Assembly: GCF_002100115.1 (NCBI RefSeq)
Contig: NZ_ANBM01000001.1
Location: 186,001-250,000, forward strand
Source: Anaerovibrio sp. JC8
GTDB taxonomy: Bacteria > Bacillota > Negativicutes > Selenomonadales > Selenomonadaceae
DNA length: 64,000 bases
Reading direction: 5' to 3'
Part shown: positions 45,621 to 55,048 of the stretch, piece after piece
How positions within the stretch are numbered: position 1 is the first letter of the stretch
How the letters are laid out: each line of letters begins with the position of its first letter
The notes under the pieces: generated by a model
Databases searched by the model: none
The model's input: only the letters and a program-made list of their open reading frames with translations
Told to the model about the DNA's origin: nothing
Position numbers and translations under genes: made by a program

Positions 45621-47288
45621 TTAGAATAAACCGGTAATCTTACCGTTTACATCTATATCCATATTCTCAGCAGCTGGCTTCTTAGGCAGACCCGGCATAG
45701 TGAGGATATCCCCCGTAAGGGCTACGATAAAGCCGGCACCGGCGGAAACCCGCAGCTCTCTGACAGTAATCTTGAAGCCCTTTGGGCGGCCCAGCTTGGA
45801 CGGATCATCAGACAGGGAATACTGAGTCTTGGCCATACATACTGGCATTCTGTCCAGTCCCAGGGCCTCAATCTCCTTCAGCTGCTTTAAGGCAGGACCT
45901 GTAAATATTACGCCGTCACCGCCATATACCCGCTTAACGATGGCTTCAATCTTTTCAGGAATAAACTGCTCCACCTCATAGGCGAAATTAAACTCGTTTG
46001 GCTTCTCAGTGGCCGCCAAAACCTTTTCAGCCAGGGCAATACCGCCCTCGCCGCCCTTGGCCCAAACCTCGGACAGGGCAACCTCAGCCCCCAGCTCGTT
46101 ACACTTCTTCTCAACAAAGTCCAGCTCTTCCTTGGTGTCTGTAGGGAAAGCGTTAATTGCCACCACTGCAGGCAAACCAAAGGCCTGAACGGTCTCAATA
46201 TGCTTAACCAGATTTTCCATACCCTTTTCCAGAGATGGCATATGAACCTTGTCCAGCTCAGTCTTGGCCAGACCACCATGCATCTTCAAGGCACGAACTG
46301 TAGCCACAATAACCACAGCTGATGGCTTAAGACCGGCAAAGCGGCACTTGATATCCAGGAACTTCTCGGCACCAAGGTCAGCACCGAAGCCGGCCTCAGT
46401 AACCACAATATCAGCGAATTTAAGAGCGAATTTGGTTGCCATGACGGAGTTACAGCCATGGGCAATATTTGCGAAAGGACCACCATGAATAAATGCAGGT
46501 GTACCCTCAAGAGTCTGAACCAGATTTGGCTTAATGGCATCCTTGAAAAGCAGGGCCAGAGCACCGGTTACATTCAACTCATCAGCCCGTACAGCCCGGC
46601 CATCCATGGTATAAGCTACCACAATGCGGCCCAGACGCTTCTTCATATCCTCCAAATCAGTGGCCAAGCACAAAATAGCCATCATTTCGGAGGCAACAGT
46701 GATGTCAAAGCCGGTTTCCCGTGGTACACCATGAGCCTTGCCCCCCATGCCGATAACCACATGGCGGAGAGCGCGGTCATTCAAATCCAGTACCCGCTTC
46801 CAGGCCACACGACGAACATCGATGTTCAGGGCATTACCCTGCTGAATGTGATTATCCAATACAGCAGCCAACAGATTGTGGGCTGTGGTAATAGCATGGA
46901 AATCTCCGGTGAAGTGTAAATTAATATCCTCCATTGGAACCACCTGGGCATAACCGCCACCGGCAGCACCACCCTTTAAGCCAAAGCATGGGCCAAGGGA
47001 AGGCTCACGAAGTGCCACGGCCACATTCTTGCCCATCTTATGAAAGGCATCTGCCAAGCCAACGCTGGTAGTGGTCTTTCCTTCACCGGCTGGTGTAGGA
47101 TTAATTGCGGTAACCAAAATCAGCTTGCCATCCTCGTTGTCCTCAACCTTATTCCAGGCATCAAGGGATATTTTGGCCTTGTATTTTCCATACATTTCCA
47201 AGTCATCTTCCGCAATGTTAAGTGACTTGGCAACCTGGGCGATATGCTGCATTTTAGCTTCCTGGGCAATCTCTACATCAGTTTTCAT
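45621..47288 (-). CDS. fhs: Formate--tetrahydrofolate ligase
   Basis: ATP-dependent activation of formate to 10-formyl-THF. 555 residues, standard. The P-loop-like [12 protein letters not shown] is at residues 64-75, with [23 protein letters not shown] and FTGDFHAI close by, and the C-terminal VTAGAGFIV-like [15 protein letters not shown]. First gene of an apparent unit fhs-metF-nfnA-nfnB. TTAGGAGG precedes the ATG. Confidence 0.97.
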   Translation of the reverse strand: MKTDVEIAQEAKMQHIAQVAKSLNIAEDDLEMYGKYKAKISLDAWNKVEDNEDGKLILVTAINPTPAGEGKTTTSVGLADAFHKMGKNVAVALREPSLGPCFGLKGGAAGGGYAQVVPMEDINLHFTGDFHAITTAHNLLAAVLDNHIQQGNALNIDVRRVAWKRVLDLNDRALRHVVIGMGGKAHGVPRETGFDITVASEMMAILCLATDLEDMKKRLGRIVVAYTMDGRAVRADELNVTGALALLFKDAIKPNLVQTLEGTPAFIHGGPFANIAHGCNSVMATKFALKFADIVVTEAGFGADLGAEKFLDIKCRFAGLKPSAVVIVATVRALKMHGGLAKTELDKVHMPSLEKGMENLVKHIETVQAFGLPAVVAINAFPTDTKEELDFVEKKCNELGAEVALSEVWAKGGEGGIALAEKVLAATEKPNEFNFAYEVEQFIPEKIEAIVKRVYGGDGVIFTGPALKQLKEIEALGLDRMPVCMAKTQYSLSDDPSKLGRPKGFKITVRELRVSAGAGFIVALTGDILTMPGLPKKPAAENMDIDVNGKITGLF

Positions 47289-47358
47289 TTAGCATCCTCC
47301 TAAAATCCAATCCAATTGTCGCTCATATTTACTTTATATATAACATATATACCGTATA

Positions 47359-47387
47359 ATTATACTACAAACCCCAACCCCTGCCAA
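47359..47387 (-). promoter_or_regulatory. Promoter of fhs
   Basis: On the minus strand TTGGCA, 17-base spacer, TATAAT, about 70 bases before fhs. Confidence 0.75.
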
Positions 47388-47508
47388 CAATGAATAGCAT
47401 GGTAATTTCTCCAATATTTTCACATCAGCCCTTTTTATAAAACGAAAAATGTATTATAATTTAAGATAATATTAGTGATTAATGATAACCTACAGAGGGC
47501 GTGATAAT

Positions 47509-47700
47509 ATGAGTATTGAATTAAAACTGATGGAATCCTATAACGAAGGTATGTCCAAGGGCATCATTCAGGGTGAGAATGCGGCTAACCGTCGCACCGC
47601 CATGCGTATGTTGCGGGCTGAGGAACCTATTGAAAAGATTCTTAAGTATACCAGTCTTACTGAAGAGGAGATTCAGGTATTGGTAGGCCAGGTCAAATAA
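47509..47700 (+). CDS. Small protein resembling the C-terminal tail of Rpn/PD-(D/E)XK transposase-family nucleases
   Basis: 63 residues starting MSIELKLMESYNEGMSKGIIQGENAANR and ending with a small helical domain (AMRMLRAEEPIEKILKYTSLTEEEIQVL). The EGMSKGIIQGE stretch followed by a short helix-turn-helix like tail is what is seen at the C terminus of Rpn family nucleases, but the nuclease domain is absent. It has its own AGAGGG site nine bases before the ATG. It may be a stand-alone regulator or antitoxin, or the remnant of a larger gene. Confidence 0.6.
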   Translation: MSIELKLMESYNEGMSKGIIQGENAANRRTAMRMLRAEEPIEKILKYTSLTEEEIQVLVGQVK

Positions 47701-47735
47701 GCTTTGGCTTGTATTACAATTTAATCAGCATAATA

Positions 47736-47783
47736 AAAAGGCTCTTTACGGAGGTCAATCACCTCTGCAAGGAGCCTTTTGTT
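47736..47783. terminator. Bidirectional terminator between convergent genes
   Basis: Outer stem AAAAGGCTC / GAGCCTTTT and inner GGAGGT / ACCTC; T runs on both sides let it serve the small plus-strand gene and folD. Confidence 0.8.
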
Positions 47784-47803
47784 GTGTCATTTTTTATTAT
47801 TAT

Positions 47804-48667
47804 TCATTTACTGAGCTGCAGCTCGGCGGCATCCACCGTATTCTGCATAAGCATGGCAATGGTCAGCAGACCAACACCACCCGGAACCGGTGTAATGGCC
47901 CCGGCCACTTCCTTAACGGCCTCAAAGTCCACATCCCCCACCAGCTTTTTCGGAGCGATGCGGTTGATGCCCACATCAATGACGGTGGCACCCGGCTTTA
48001 TCATGTCAGCAGTAACAAACCTAGGCTTGCCCACGGCAGCTACCACGATATCAGCGTCCTTTACCACCTCAGCCAGATTTTTGGTACGGGAATGACAGAT
48101 GGTAACGGTGGCATTGCGTCCAAGAAGCAGATGCAGCATTGGCTTGCCTACAATATTACTGCGGCCGATAACCACCGCCTTGGCCCCCTCCATTGGAATA
48201 TCCGCCAATTCCAGCATGCGGATACAGCCATGGGGAGTGCATGGAACCAATGCCTTCTGGCCAGTAACAAGGCGGCCCACATTAACTGGATGGAAGCCGT
48301 CCACGTCCTTCAATGGATCAATGGCCTCCAGCACCTCGGACTCATAAGGCTGCAAGGCCTTAGGCAGAGGCAGCTGTACCAATATACCATGGATTTTCGG
48401 GTCATTGTTCAGACGGCTGATTTCAGCCAGCAGCTCTTCTCTGGTGGTATTCTCGGGCATTTCAACGCCCTCGGAATAAAAGCCCAGCTCAGTGCAGGCC
48501 TTATGCTTATTCCGTACATAAACCTGAGAAGCAGGATTTTCCCCTACGATAATTACTGCCAAGCCGGGAGTAACACCGTACTTCTCCTTTATCTCTGCTG
48601 CCTTTTTGCCAGCCTCCTCACGGATTTTTGCGGCAAAAACCTTGCCTTCCAACAATCTAGCCGTCAT
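47804..48667 (-). CDS. folD: Methylenetetrahydrofolate dehydrogenase/methenyltetrahydrofolate cyclohydrolase
   Basis: Bifunctional enzyme linking methylene-THF and formyl-THF with NADP+. 287 residues. [14 protein letters not shown] (catalytic Lys in the YxxxK motif near residues 51-55), [15 protein letters not shown] and [10 protein letters not shown] are family signatures. It complements fhs and the metF-like gene to complete the C1 ladder. mqnP lies 12 bases upstream. Confidence 0.97.
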   Translation of the reverse strand: MTARLLEGKVFAAKIREEAGKKAAEIKEKYGVTPGLAVIIVGENPASQVYVRNKHKACTELGFYSEGVEMPENTTREELLAEISRLNNDPKIHGILVQLPLPKALQPYESEVLEAIDPLKDVDGFHPVNVGRLVTGQKALVPCTPHGCIRMLELADIPMEGAKAVVIGRSNIVGKPMLHLLLGRNATVTICHSRTKNLAEVVKDADIVVAAVGKPRFVTADMIKPGATVIDVGINRIAPKKLVGDVDFEAVKEVAGAITPVPGGVGLLTIAMLMQNTVDAAELQLSK

Positions 48668-48679
48668 ACATACATCCCC

Positions 48680-49555
48680 TTACTTCAAATAAACACTGGC
48701 CAAGGTGAAAAAGAACATGGCCACTGATACTATACCATTACGCATATAATACTCCCTGGTAAAGGCCCCAAAGCCTTTAACGGAAATCAGGCGGTGCTGA
48801 TAATACAGGACAGCCGCTGAAACAGCCACTCCCACGTAGTACACCGCTCCCAGATTAAAGAGCGTACCCAGATAGATAAAGACACCAAGACAAACCACAT
48901 GGGTCACCTTGGCCAGCAGCAGGGCATTTTTCGCCCCCAGGGCCGTAGCCATGGAATGAAGGCCATGAGCCTTGTCAAATTCCTCATCCTGGGCCCCATA
49001 TACCACATCAAAGCCCCCTATCCAAAGGGCTACTGCGATAAACAAAACAATCATGGGCCAGTCAATGGTTCCCGTAACAGCCACCCAGCCTCCGGCCGGA
49101 GCCATGGCCACTGCTATGCCGCACACATAATGACAGAAGCAGGTTATACGCTTCATATACGGATAAAGCACAAAGGGCAGCGCCGCTATTGGCAGGAGCT
49201 TAATGCAGATAGGATTGAGCTGCAATACGGAAAAAATCAATACTGCAAAACACAGTACAATCAGCAGATAAACGTCCTTCTTGTTAAGCCGGCCGGCCAC
49301 CATTGGCCGTCCCTTAAACCGGGGCTGGTCCACATCATATTTAAGGTCAATGAGATTATCCAAGGCCAACGCGGCACTGCGGGCCGCCACAATGGTCAGG
49401 GTAATCCATACCATCACCATAATATCCGGCTGTCCCTCTGCCGCCAGAAAAGCCGCCATATAGGCAAAGGGCAGGGAAAACACGGTCTGATAGAACGCCA
49501 CATTGTTCAGATGGGCATCTATCTTCTCCCAAAAACTATTCCTACTATCAGTCAA
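48680..49555 (-). CDS. mqnP: UbiA-family prenyltransferase (menaquinone, MqnP-like)
   Basis: Membrane prenyltransferase, 291 residues, about eight helices. The two Asp-rich motifs are NLIDLKYDVD and DVVYGAQDEEFD. Its place next to a UbiD-type decarboxylase matches the mqnP-mqnL pair of the futalosine route. The start taken here is a TTG that overlaps the mqnL stop (TTGACTGA), with AAGGAG seven bases upstream; the longer frame to 49582 would overlap the upstream gene by 35 bases. Confidence 0.85.
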   Translation of the reverse strand: MTDSRNSFWEKIDAHLNNVAFYQTVFSLPFAYMAAFLAAEGQPDIMVMVWITLTIVAARSAALALDNLIDLKYDVDQPRFKGRPMVAGRLNKKDVYLLIVLCFAVLIFSVLQLNPICIKLLPIAALPFVLYPYMKRITCFCHYVCGIAVAMAPAGGWVAVTGTIDWPMIVLFIAVALWIGGFDVVYGAQDEEFDKAHGLHSMATALGAKNALLLAKVTHVVCLGVFIYLGTLFNLGAVYYVGVAVSAAVLYYQHRLISVKGFGAFTREYYMRNGIVSVAMFFFTLASVYLK

Positions 49556-51008
49556 GACCAAGCTCCTTCCACTTTGCATCAACCATATCCTTAATATCCT
49601 GACTCATAACAATTTCATCAGGCCACTCCCGGGTATGGCCTTCCTCCGGCCAGGTCTTGGTGGCATCGATACCCACCTTGGTACCCCATTTTGCCATAGG
49701 AGAAGAATGGTCCAGAACATCCAACGGGCCTTCCACCATGACCAGATCCCGCTTGGCATCGATATTGTTGAACACCCGCCACCATACTTCCTTTGGATTC
49801 TGCACGTCCACATGGGCATCCACCACAATAATCATCTTGATGAACATCATCTGTCCCATACCCCACAGGGCATTCATAACCTTCTTGGCCTGCATCGGAT
49901 ATGTCTTCTTGATGGACACGAAAATGCAGTCATGGAAAACGCCCTCGAGAGGCATATTAACATCAATAATCTCCGGAATAACCTGCTGCAGCAGTGGCAG
50001 GAAAATACGCTCCGTAGCCTTGGCCAGGAAGCAGTCCTCCATTGGCGGCTTGCCCACAATGGTAGACGGATAAATAGGATTCTTTCTATGGGTAATACAG
50101 GTTATATGGAATACAGGATAATAATCTGCAAGGGAGTAATAACCGGTATGGTCACCAAATGGACCCTCCCAACGGGTCTCATCCACATCCACATAGCCCT
50201 CCAGAATAATCTCAGCATGGGCCGGTACCTCCACATCAACGGTCTTGCACTTGACCATTTCCACGCTCTTATGGCGCAGGAAGCCGGCAAATACCATCTC
50301 GTCAATATCCCTTGGCAACGGAGCTGTAGCCGCATAAGTTACCACCGGATCCGTGCCGATAGCCACAGCCACCTCCATGCGCTGGGCCCCCTGGGCCTTG
50401 GTATCCCGATAGTTGTCTGCACCATTCTTGTGAATATGCCAATGCATACCAGTAGTATTGCTGTCATACTTCTGCAGACGATACATACCTACGTTGCGCT
50501 TGCCGGTATTAGGATTCTTGGTAAAAATCAGCGGCAGGGTAATAAAGCGGCCGCCATCCTGAGGCCAGCACTTCAAAATAGGGAACTTGTCCAGAGATGG
50601 ATTATCGGTAATGACAACTTCCTGGCAAGGGGCCTTTTTCACATACTTAGGGAAATTAATAGCACCCTTGGCTGTTGGAATAATACTAAGCAAATCCATT
50701 TTGTGGGCAACAGAAATATACGGCAGACGCAAAATCTCCCGCAATTCATCCCCAATATCATCCAGTTTTTCCACACCAAAGGCAATGGCCATGCGCTCCA
50801 TGCTGCCAAAGGCATTCATAAGAACCGGCATATCGTAGCCCTTTACATTCTCAAAGAGCAGGGCCACATTCTTCTTGCCTTCCATCTTGGAAACCCGGTC
50901 TGTTATCTCCGTAATCTCCAGCTCACAATCCACTTCTGTCTTTATACGCTTCAGTAAGCCCCGGCTCTCCAGTTCAGCTATAAACTCCCGTAAATCCTTA
51001 AAAGCCAT
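49548..51008 (-). CDS. mqnL: UbiD-family menaquinone biosynthesis decarboxylase (MqnL-like)
   Basis: Prenylated-FMN dependent aromatic decarboxylase, 486 residues. MAFKDLREFIAELE at the start, RTTMY-like MYRLQKYDSNTTGMHWHIHKNGAD, EGPFGDHTGYY with the catalytic acidic residues, and the C-terminal DWPDEI-like EWPDEIVMS are typical. Coupled to MqnP by an overlapping start. Expected to act on the 6-carboxy-naphthoate intermediates of the futalosine pathway; UbiD of another pathway is less likely because no other genes support it. Confidence 0.87.
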   Translation of the reverse strand: MAFKDLREFIAELESRGLLKRIKTEVDCELEITEITDRVSKMEGKKNVALLFENVKGYDMPVLMNAFGSMERMAIAFGVEKLDDIGDELREILRLPYISVAHKMDLLSIIPTAKGAINFPKYVKKAPCQEVVITDNPSLDKFPILKCWPQDGGRFITLPLIFTKNPNTGKRNVGMYRLQKYDSNTTGMHWHIHKNGADNYRDTKAQGAQRMEVAVAIGTDPVVTYAATAPLPRDIDEMVFAGFLRHKSVEMVKCKTVDVEVPAHAEIILEGYVDVDETRWEGPFGDHTGYYSLADYYPVFHITCITHRKNPIYPSTIVGKPPMEDCFLAKATERIFLPLLQQVIPEIIDVNMPLEGVFHDCIFVSIKKTYPMQAKKVMNALWGMGQMMFIKMIIVVDAHVDVQNPKEVWWRVFNNIDAKRDLVMVEGPLDVLDHSSPMAKWGTKVGIDATKTWPEEGHTREWPDEIVMSQDIKDMVDAKWKELGLD

Positions 51009-51018
51009 GCTTAGCCTC

Positions 51019-51861
51019 CTACTTTCTCAATACAAATCTAACTACCAAATAACTAAGTCCATAAAGGGCCGTCAACGGCAGCGCCAGGGTAATCTGGGAG
51101 ATTATATCCGGCGGTGTCAGCAGGGCACCAATAATGAAGGACACAAAAAATACATACCTGAAATACTTCTGAAGCTGCTTCGATGTAACAATTCCCAAGG
51201 CCGCCAAAATAATTATTATCAGCGGCAGCTCGAAGGCCAGTCCAAAAGGCAACAGGAATGTAATAATAAAATCAAGATACTTTTCTACAGAAAAGAGTGG
51301 TGACAGGTCATCGGAGCCCATGCCCATAAAGAACTTGATACCGATTGGCACTATCATAAAAAACGAAAAGGCCAGACCTATGTAGAACAATAGAATGGAG
51401 CTTGGCACCATGATTCCCAGCACCATCCGCTCCCGTCTGGTAAAGGCCGGCACAAAAAAACGCCAGATTTCATAAAAGACCACAGGAGTGGCCAATAAAA
51501 ATCCGGAAAACAGTACCACCTTGGCATAGGAAAAGAATGCCTCCCCGGGGTGCATGAAATACAACTTGCCCGCCGGCTGCAGCAAAAATTCCATTATTTT
51601 CTCGTCAAAGGCATAAGTGATACAGCTGCCCACAAGAATGGCTATCACACAGCGAATCAGCCTTTTGCGAAGCTCTGTCAGATGCTCCAGAATGGACATA
51701 TTGTCATCGTCCGAAATTTCCTCAGCATCATTTTCCACAGAATCTTCTGTATCAGCCTCTTCTATGTTTTTAGCCTCAATAGCCTCTTCCCCGGGATCGG
51801 CCATGCCTTCCCGTTCAGCCATATCCTCAGGCCTTACCTCAGAATTCTCCTCAGCTGCCAT
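51019..51861 (-). CDS. tatC: Sec-independent translocase subunit TatC
   Basis: 280 residues with six membrane helices forming the twin-arginine receptor. HLTELRKRL, FYEIWRFFVPAF and the final GLSYLVVRF are TatC features. About 50 acidic, Glu/Asp-rich residues precede the first conserved motif (SILEHLTELRKR), more than in most TatC proteins. The ATG overlaps the tatA stop (TAATG), which supports including the acidic extension; an internal ATG at the start of the core is an alternative. Confidence 0.93.
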   Translation of the reverse strand: MAAEENSEVRPEDMAEREGMADPGEEAIEAKNIEEADTEDSVENDAEEISDDDNMSILEHLTELRKRLIRCVIAILVGSCITYAFDEKIMEFLLQPAGKLYFMHPGEAFFSYAKVVLFSGFLLATPVVFYEIWRFFVPAFTRRERMVLGIMVPSSILLFYIGLAFSFFMIVPIGIKFFMGMGSDDLSPLFSVEKYLDFIITFLLPFGLAFELPLIIIILAALGIVTSKQLQKYFRYVFFVSFIIGALLTPPDIISQITLALPLTALYGLSYLVVRFVLRK

Positions 51862-52064
51862 TATTTATCTTCCTTACCTGGCTCATCCAGCTCAGCCTTT
51901 GCCTCAATAGTGTTCTTGTCCTCACTGTCACTCTGGGCAGACTTAAACTCCTTGATGCTCTTGCCAAAAGCCTTGCCAATATCCGGCAGCTTGCCAGGGC
52001 CAAAGATAACCAGACCAATAATTAAAATCAAAATAAGTTCAGGAACGCCAAATCCACCAAACAT
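51861..52064 (-). CDS. tatA: Sec-independent translocase subunit TatA
   Basis: 67 residues: one N-terminal membrane helix ([15 protein letters not shown]), the [21 protein letters not shown] amphipathic helix that defines TatA, and a short acidic tail. It forms the pore with TatC, whose gene overlaps its stop. GGAGG precedes the ATG, and a TATAAT 41 bases upstream forms the end of repeat element B. Confidence 0.96.
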   Translation of the reverse strand: MFGGFGVPELILILIIGLVIFGPGKLPDIGKAFGKSIKEFKSAQSDSEDKNTIEAKAELDEPGKEDK

Positions 52065-52104
52065 AAGATATCCTCCGTATACTCAACATAAAATTTCATC
52101 TTAA

Positions 52105-52192
52105 ATTATAACGCAATTGTTCCAATTTTCCCATACATAATGGGAAAATATTCCGCTTAGCGTTTCAACGAGGTGCTCATGCACCGAGTTAT
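52105..52192 (-). repeat. Intergenic repeat element, copy B, with tatA promoter -10
   Basis: Same block order as copy A at 32187-32279. It contains a perfect GGTGC / GCACC hairpin, the TTTTCCCAT / ATGGGAAAA palindrome and ends in TATAAT (52110-52105), 41 bases before tatA. Confidence 0.65.
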
Positions 52193-52231
52193 ACATAGGT
52201 ACGGTAAAAATCTCAATAGCGCACACAATAC

Positions 52232-52275
52232 AAAAAAAGTTCGGAGCAATGCCGAAATCTCAGCAAACTCCGAAC
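52232..52275 (-). terminator. Terminator after the vanZ gene
   Basis: GTTCGGAG pairs with CTCCGAAC around an inner TGCTGAGATTTCGGCA hairpin, then a run of seven T on the minus strand; it ends the GDP-fucose/vanZ unit. Confidence 0.88.
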
Positions 52276-52283
52276 CCTATTCC

Positions 52284-52703
52284 CTAGCCCAGCCGGCTAT
52301 CCATCCTTATAAATCTGGCAACAACATAGCCCAGGACTGCCCCCACATCATTGAGCAGGATGTCCTCAATATCACAGTGGCGTCCTGCCACCAGTGGTTT
52401 TGTACCCTCGTCAAATACCGAGAATACAACGGCCAGTACCAGCGCCACCCATAGCTTCCGACCGGCCAAAATCTGCCAGCCACAAAGCAGCAACACCAGA
52501 ACAAAATACAACACCCCATGAGCAGCCTTTCTCACGATACCATGTAGGAACTCCGTATCTACACCCAACAACTGGGCCAGCCAGGCAGTAAATCCATGAC
52601 TGGTATTAAAGGTATCCGGGCCATTCTGGTGGGAGAGGAAAAACATCAGTCCCAGCCATAATATAGACAATACACACCAGGTTATTTTTTTCGAAAACAG
52701 CAT
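52284..52703 (-). CDS. VanZ-like membrane protein
   Basis: 139 residues with four hydrophobic segments. The family core is visible as KAAHGVLYFVLVLLLC, FDEGTKPLVAGRHCDIEDILLNDVGAVLG, the D-E..GR..D..D...N..G pattern of VanZ. Role unknown in most members; VanZ itself gives mild teicoplanin resistance. It lies 57 bases after manC and may be co-transcribed with it. Confidence 0.85.
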   Translation of the reverse strand: MLFSKKITWCVLSILWLGLMFFLSHQNGPDTFNTSHGFTAWLAQLLGVDTEFLHGIVRKAAHGVLYFVLVLLLCGWQILAGRKLWVALVLAVVFSVFDEGTKPLVAGRHCDIEDILLNDVGAVLGYVVARFIRMDSRLG

Positions 52704-52760
52704 TATATAGTAGATCCTTTCTGTAAAGAGCTTTTAATCACTCACTATAGTCTACTATAT

Positions 52761-54077
52761 TTAAAGCTCCAATTCAAACTTTTGCTTGTCATCCACACTG
52801 ATATCTTCGCCTATCTGCACCTCAACAAGCTTTAACTCACTGTCCGCAAAAACGGTGTGGCGGCAACCGGCAGCCATGGAAATTACATCACCGGTCTTGA
52901 CCTTTTGTTCCATGCCATCCACAAAGGTCCGTCCTGTTCCTTCAATAACCACCCACACTTCATCGCGGTTCTTATGGCTGTGGTAATTCATGGAATGCCC
53001 GGCATTGAGGGTCACCTTGATGGTCATGGAACCAGTTTCTACATCCAGTACCTTGTAGCTGCCCCAAGATTTTTCCGCAAACATCACCTGCTGCTGAAAC
53101 TTTTCCACAAAAGGCTTAATATAGGAGCTCTGCTCCTTATCTGAAACCAGAATTCCCTCCGGAGATGCGGAAATAACCACATCATGAAGCCCCATGGCCA
53201 GAACCGGCACATCCATCTCATTTACAATATGCACGTCGGAGCATGTCTCGTTCAAAATTCCACTGCCAATTACCGGCTCCTCCATGGCCTCAGTGAGAGT
53301 ATTCCAGGTTCCCAGATCTTTCCACTGGCCCTTGAAGCGCTGCACCTGAATTTTATCTTCATTCTCCACCACTGCATAATCAAAGGATATCTTTTTCAGG
53401 CTGTCATACTTGGAATACAGATCATAGTAATCCTCAAAATCTATCAGCCTGTGAGCAATATCCATGACATATTGCAGCTTGTAAGCAAAAACGCCACCAT
53501 TCCAAAGAGCCCCCTGCTCAATGTACTGCTGCGCCACTTCCTTACTTGGCTTTTCTTTAAAGGTAGACACCATGGAAGTAGCGTCGGAAGAGGTTGGAAT
53601 AATATAACCATATTTTTCTGAAGGATAAGTTGGCTCAATACCCATGAGAACCAGATTTGCCTCACCCTTATCCGCCTGCTGGGACAAGCCCTTTAAGGCC
53701 TCGAAATAATCATCCTCCACATACGGATCCACTGGACATACCACAACGGATTCCTCAGGACTTACCTTAAGAACATCCACCAAATAGGCTGTAGCCAGAG
53801 CAATGGCCGGGAAGGTATCCCGGCGGCATGGCTCCACAGAAATCCCTACATTTTCACCAAGCTGATTATTAATGGCTGAAACCTGGGTTTTGCTGGTGGC
53901 AATGGTAACAGTAGCATCAGAATCCACCTTTTTGATCTGACGGTACACACGCTGCACCATGGATTCGTAGCTTCCATCTTCCTGCTTAAAAATCTTAATA
54001 AACTGCTTGCTTCTAATATCATTGGAAAGTGGCCACAGACGCTTGCCGGAGCCACCGGATAATAAAATAATATTCAT
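52761..54077 (-). CDS. manC: Mannose-1-phosphate guanylyltransferase / mannose-6-phosphate isomerase
   Basis: Makes GDP-mannose. 438 residues: an N-terminal nucleotidyltransferase with LLSGGSGKRLWPLSN (residues 5-19) and VCPVDPYVED, then a C-terminal cupin (EKSWGSYKVLDVETGSMTIKVTLNAGHSMNYHSHKNRDEVW, described as residues 340-380) with the metal histidines. It is the last step-supplier in the operon order gmd-fcl-manC, which together make GDP-L-fucose. Confidence 0.93.
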   Translation of the reverse strand: MNIILLSGGSGKRLWPLSNDIRSKQFIKIFKQEDGSYESMVQRVYRQIKKVDSDATVTIATSKTQVSAINNQLGENVGISVEPCRRDTFPAIALATAYLVDVLKVSPEESVVVCPVDPYVEDDYFEALKGLSQQADKGEANLVLMGIEPTYPSEKYGYIIPTSSDATSMVSTFKEKPSKEVAQQYIEQGALWNGGVFAYKLQYVMDIAHRLIDFEDYYDLYSKYDSLKKISFDYAVVENEDKIQVQRFKGQWKDLGTWNTLTEAMEEPVIGSGILNETCSDVHIVNEMDVPVLAMGLHDVVISASPEGILVSDKEQSSYIKPFVEKFQQQVMFAEKSWGSYKVLDVETGSMTIKVTLNAGHSMNYHSHKNRDEVWVVIEGTGRTFVDGMEQKVKTGDVISMAAGCRHTVFADSELKLVEVQIGEDISVDDKQKFELEL

Positions 54078-54103
54078 AGAGTCTTCAATACCTTCATTTA
54101 CTG

Positions 54104-55048
54104 TTAACGCTCAGCCCGCATTGGATTTTCCAGGAAATCCTTGTAGGCCAATCTTATGCCGTCTTCCAGCTCGGTCTTATATTTCCAGCCCAGTTTCTCT
54201 GCCTTGGATACATCCAGCAGCTTGCGCGGTGTACCATTAGGACGGGAGGTATCCCACAGGATTTCCCCTTCATAACCAACCACCTTGGCTACCAATTCAG
54301 TCAGCTCCTTGATGGTCAGTTCCTTACCGGTACCGGCATTTACAGTTTCATCACCACTGTAGTTGTTCATCAAAAATACGCAGAGGTTGGCCAAATCATC
54401 CACATATAGGAACTCTCTCAATGGAGAGCCATCTCCCCAGCAGGTAACGCTCTTCAAACCAGCTTCCTTTGCTTCATGGAAGCGACGGATAAGAGCCGGC
54501 AGCACATGGCTATGCTCCGAATGATAATTGTCATTCGGTCCGTAAAGATTAGTTGGCATTACAGAAATATAGTCAGTGCCATACTGCTTGTTCAGAAACT
54601 CGCAGTATTTCAAGCCGGAAATCTTGGCCAAGGCATAGGCCTCATTGGTCTTTTCCAGCTCAGAGGTCAGCAGACAGCTTTCCGGCATAGGCTGAGGTGC
54701 CATGCGGGGATAAATACAGGAGGAACCCAAAAATTCCAGCTTCTTGCAGCCATTTTTCCAGGCGGAATTAATGACATTCATCTCAAGAATCATGTTATCG
54801 TACATGAAATCAGCCAATGCCTCGGAGTTGGCCACAATACCGCCTACCTTGGCAGCCGCCAAAAAGACGTACTCTGGCTTTTCCTCCGCAAAGAACTTTT
54901 CCACCTGCTCCTGACGGCACAGATCCAATTCTTTGTGGGTTCTTGTAATAATATTGGTGTAACCCTGGCGCTCCAGCTCACGGACAATGGCAGAGCCTAC
55001 CATGCCACGATGACCAGCTACATATATCTTTGCGTTCTTTTCCATCAT
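54104..55048 (-). CDS. fcl: GDP-L-fucose synthase
   Basis: Epimerises and reduces GDP-4-keto-6-deoxymannose to GDP-L-fucose using NADPH. 314 residues, extended SDR. The N-terminal loop [11 protein letters not shown], catalytic Ser in LGSSCIYP and Tyr-x-x-x-Lys as YALAK are present, with [11 protein letters not shown]. Its ATG overlaps the gmd stop by four bases (ATGA). Confidence 0.96.
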   Translation of the reverse strand: MMEKNAKIYVAGHRGMVGSAIVRELERQGYTNIITRTHKELDLCRQEQVEKFFAEEKPEYVFLAAAKVGGIVANSEALADFMYDNMILEMNVINSAWKNGCKKLEFLGSSCIYPRMAPQPMPESCLLTSELEKTNEAYALAKISGLKYCEFLNKQYGTDYISVMPTNLYGPNDNYHSEHSHVLPALIRRFHEAKEAGLKSVTCWGDGSPLREFLYVDDLANLCVFLMNNYSGDETVNAGTGKELTIKELTELVAKVVGYEGEILWDTSRPNGTPRKLLDVSKAEKLGWKYKTELEDGIRLAYKDFLENPMRAER

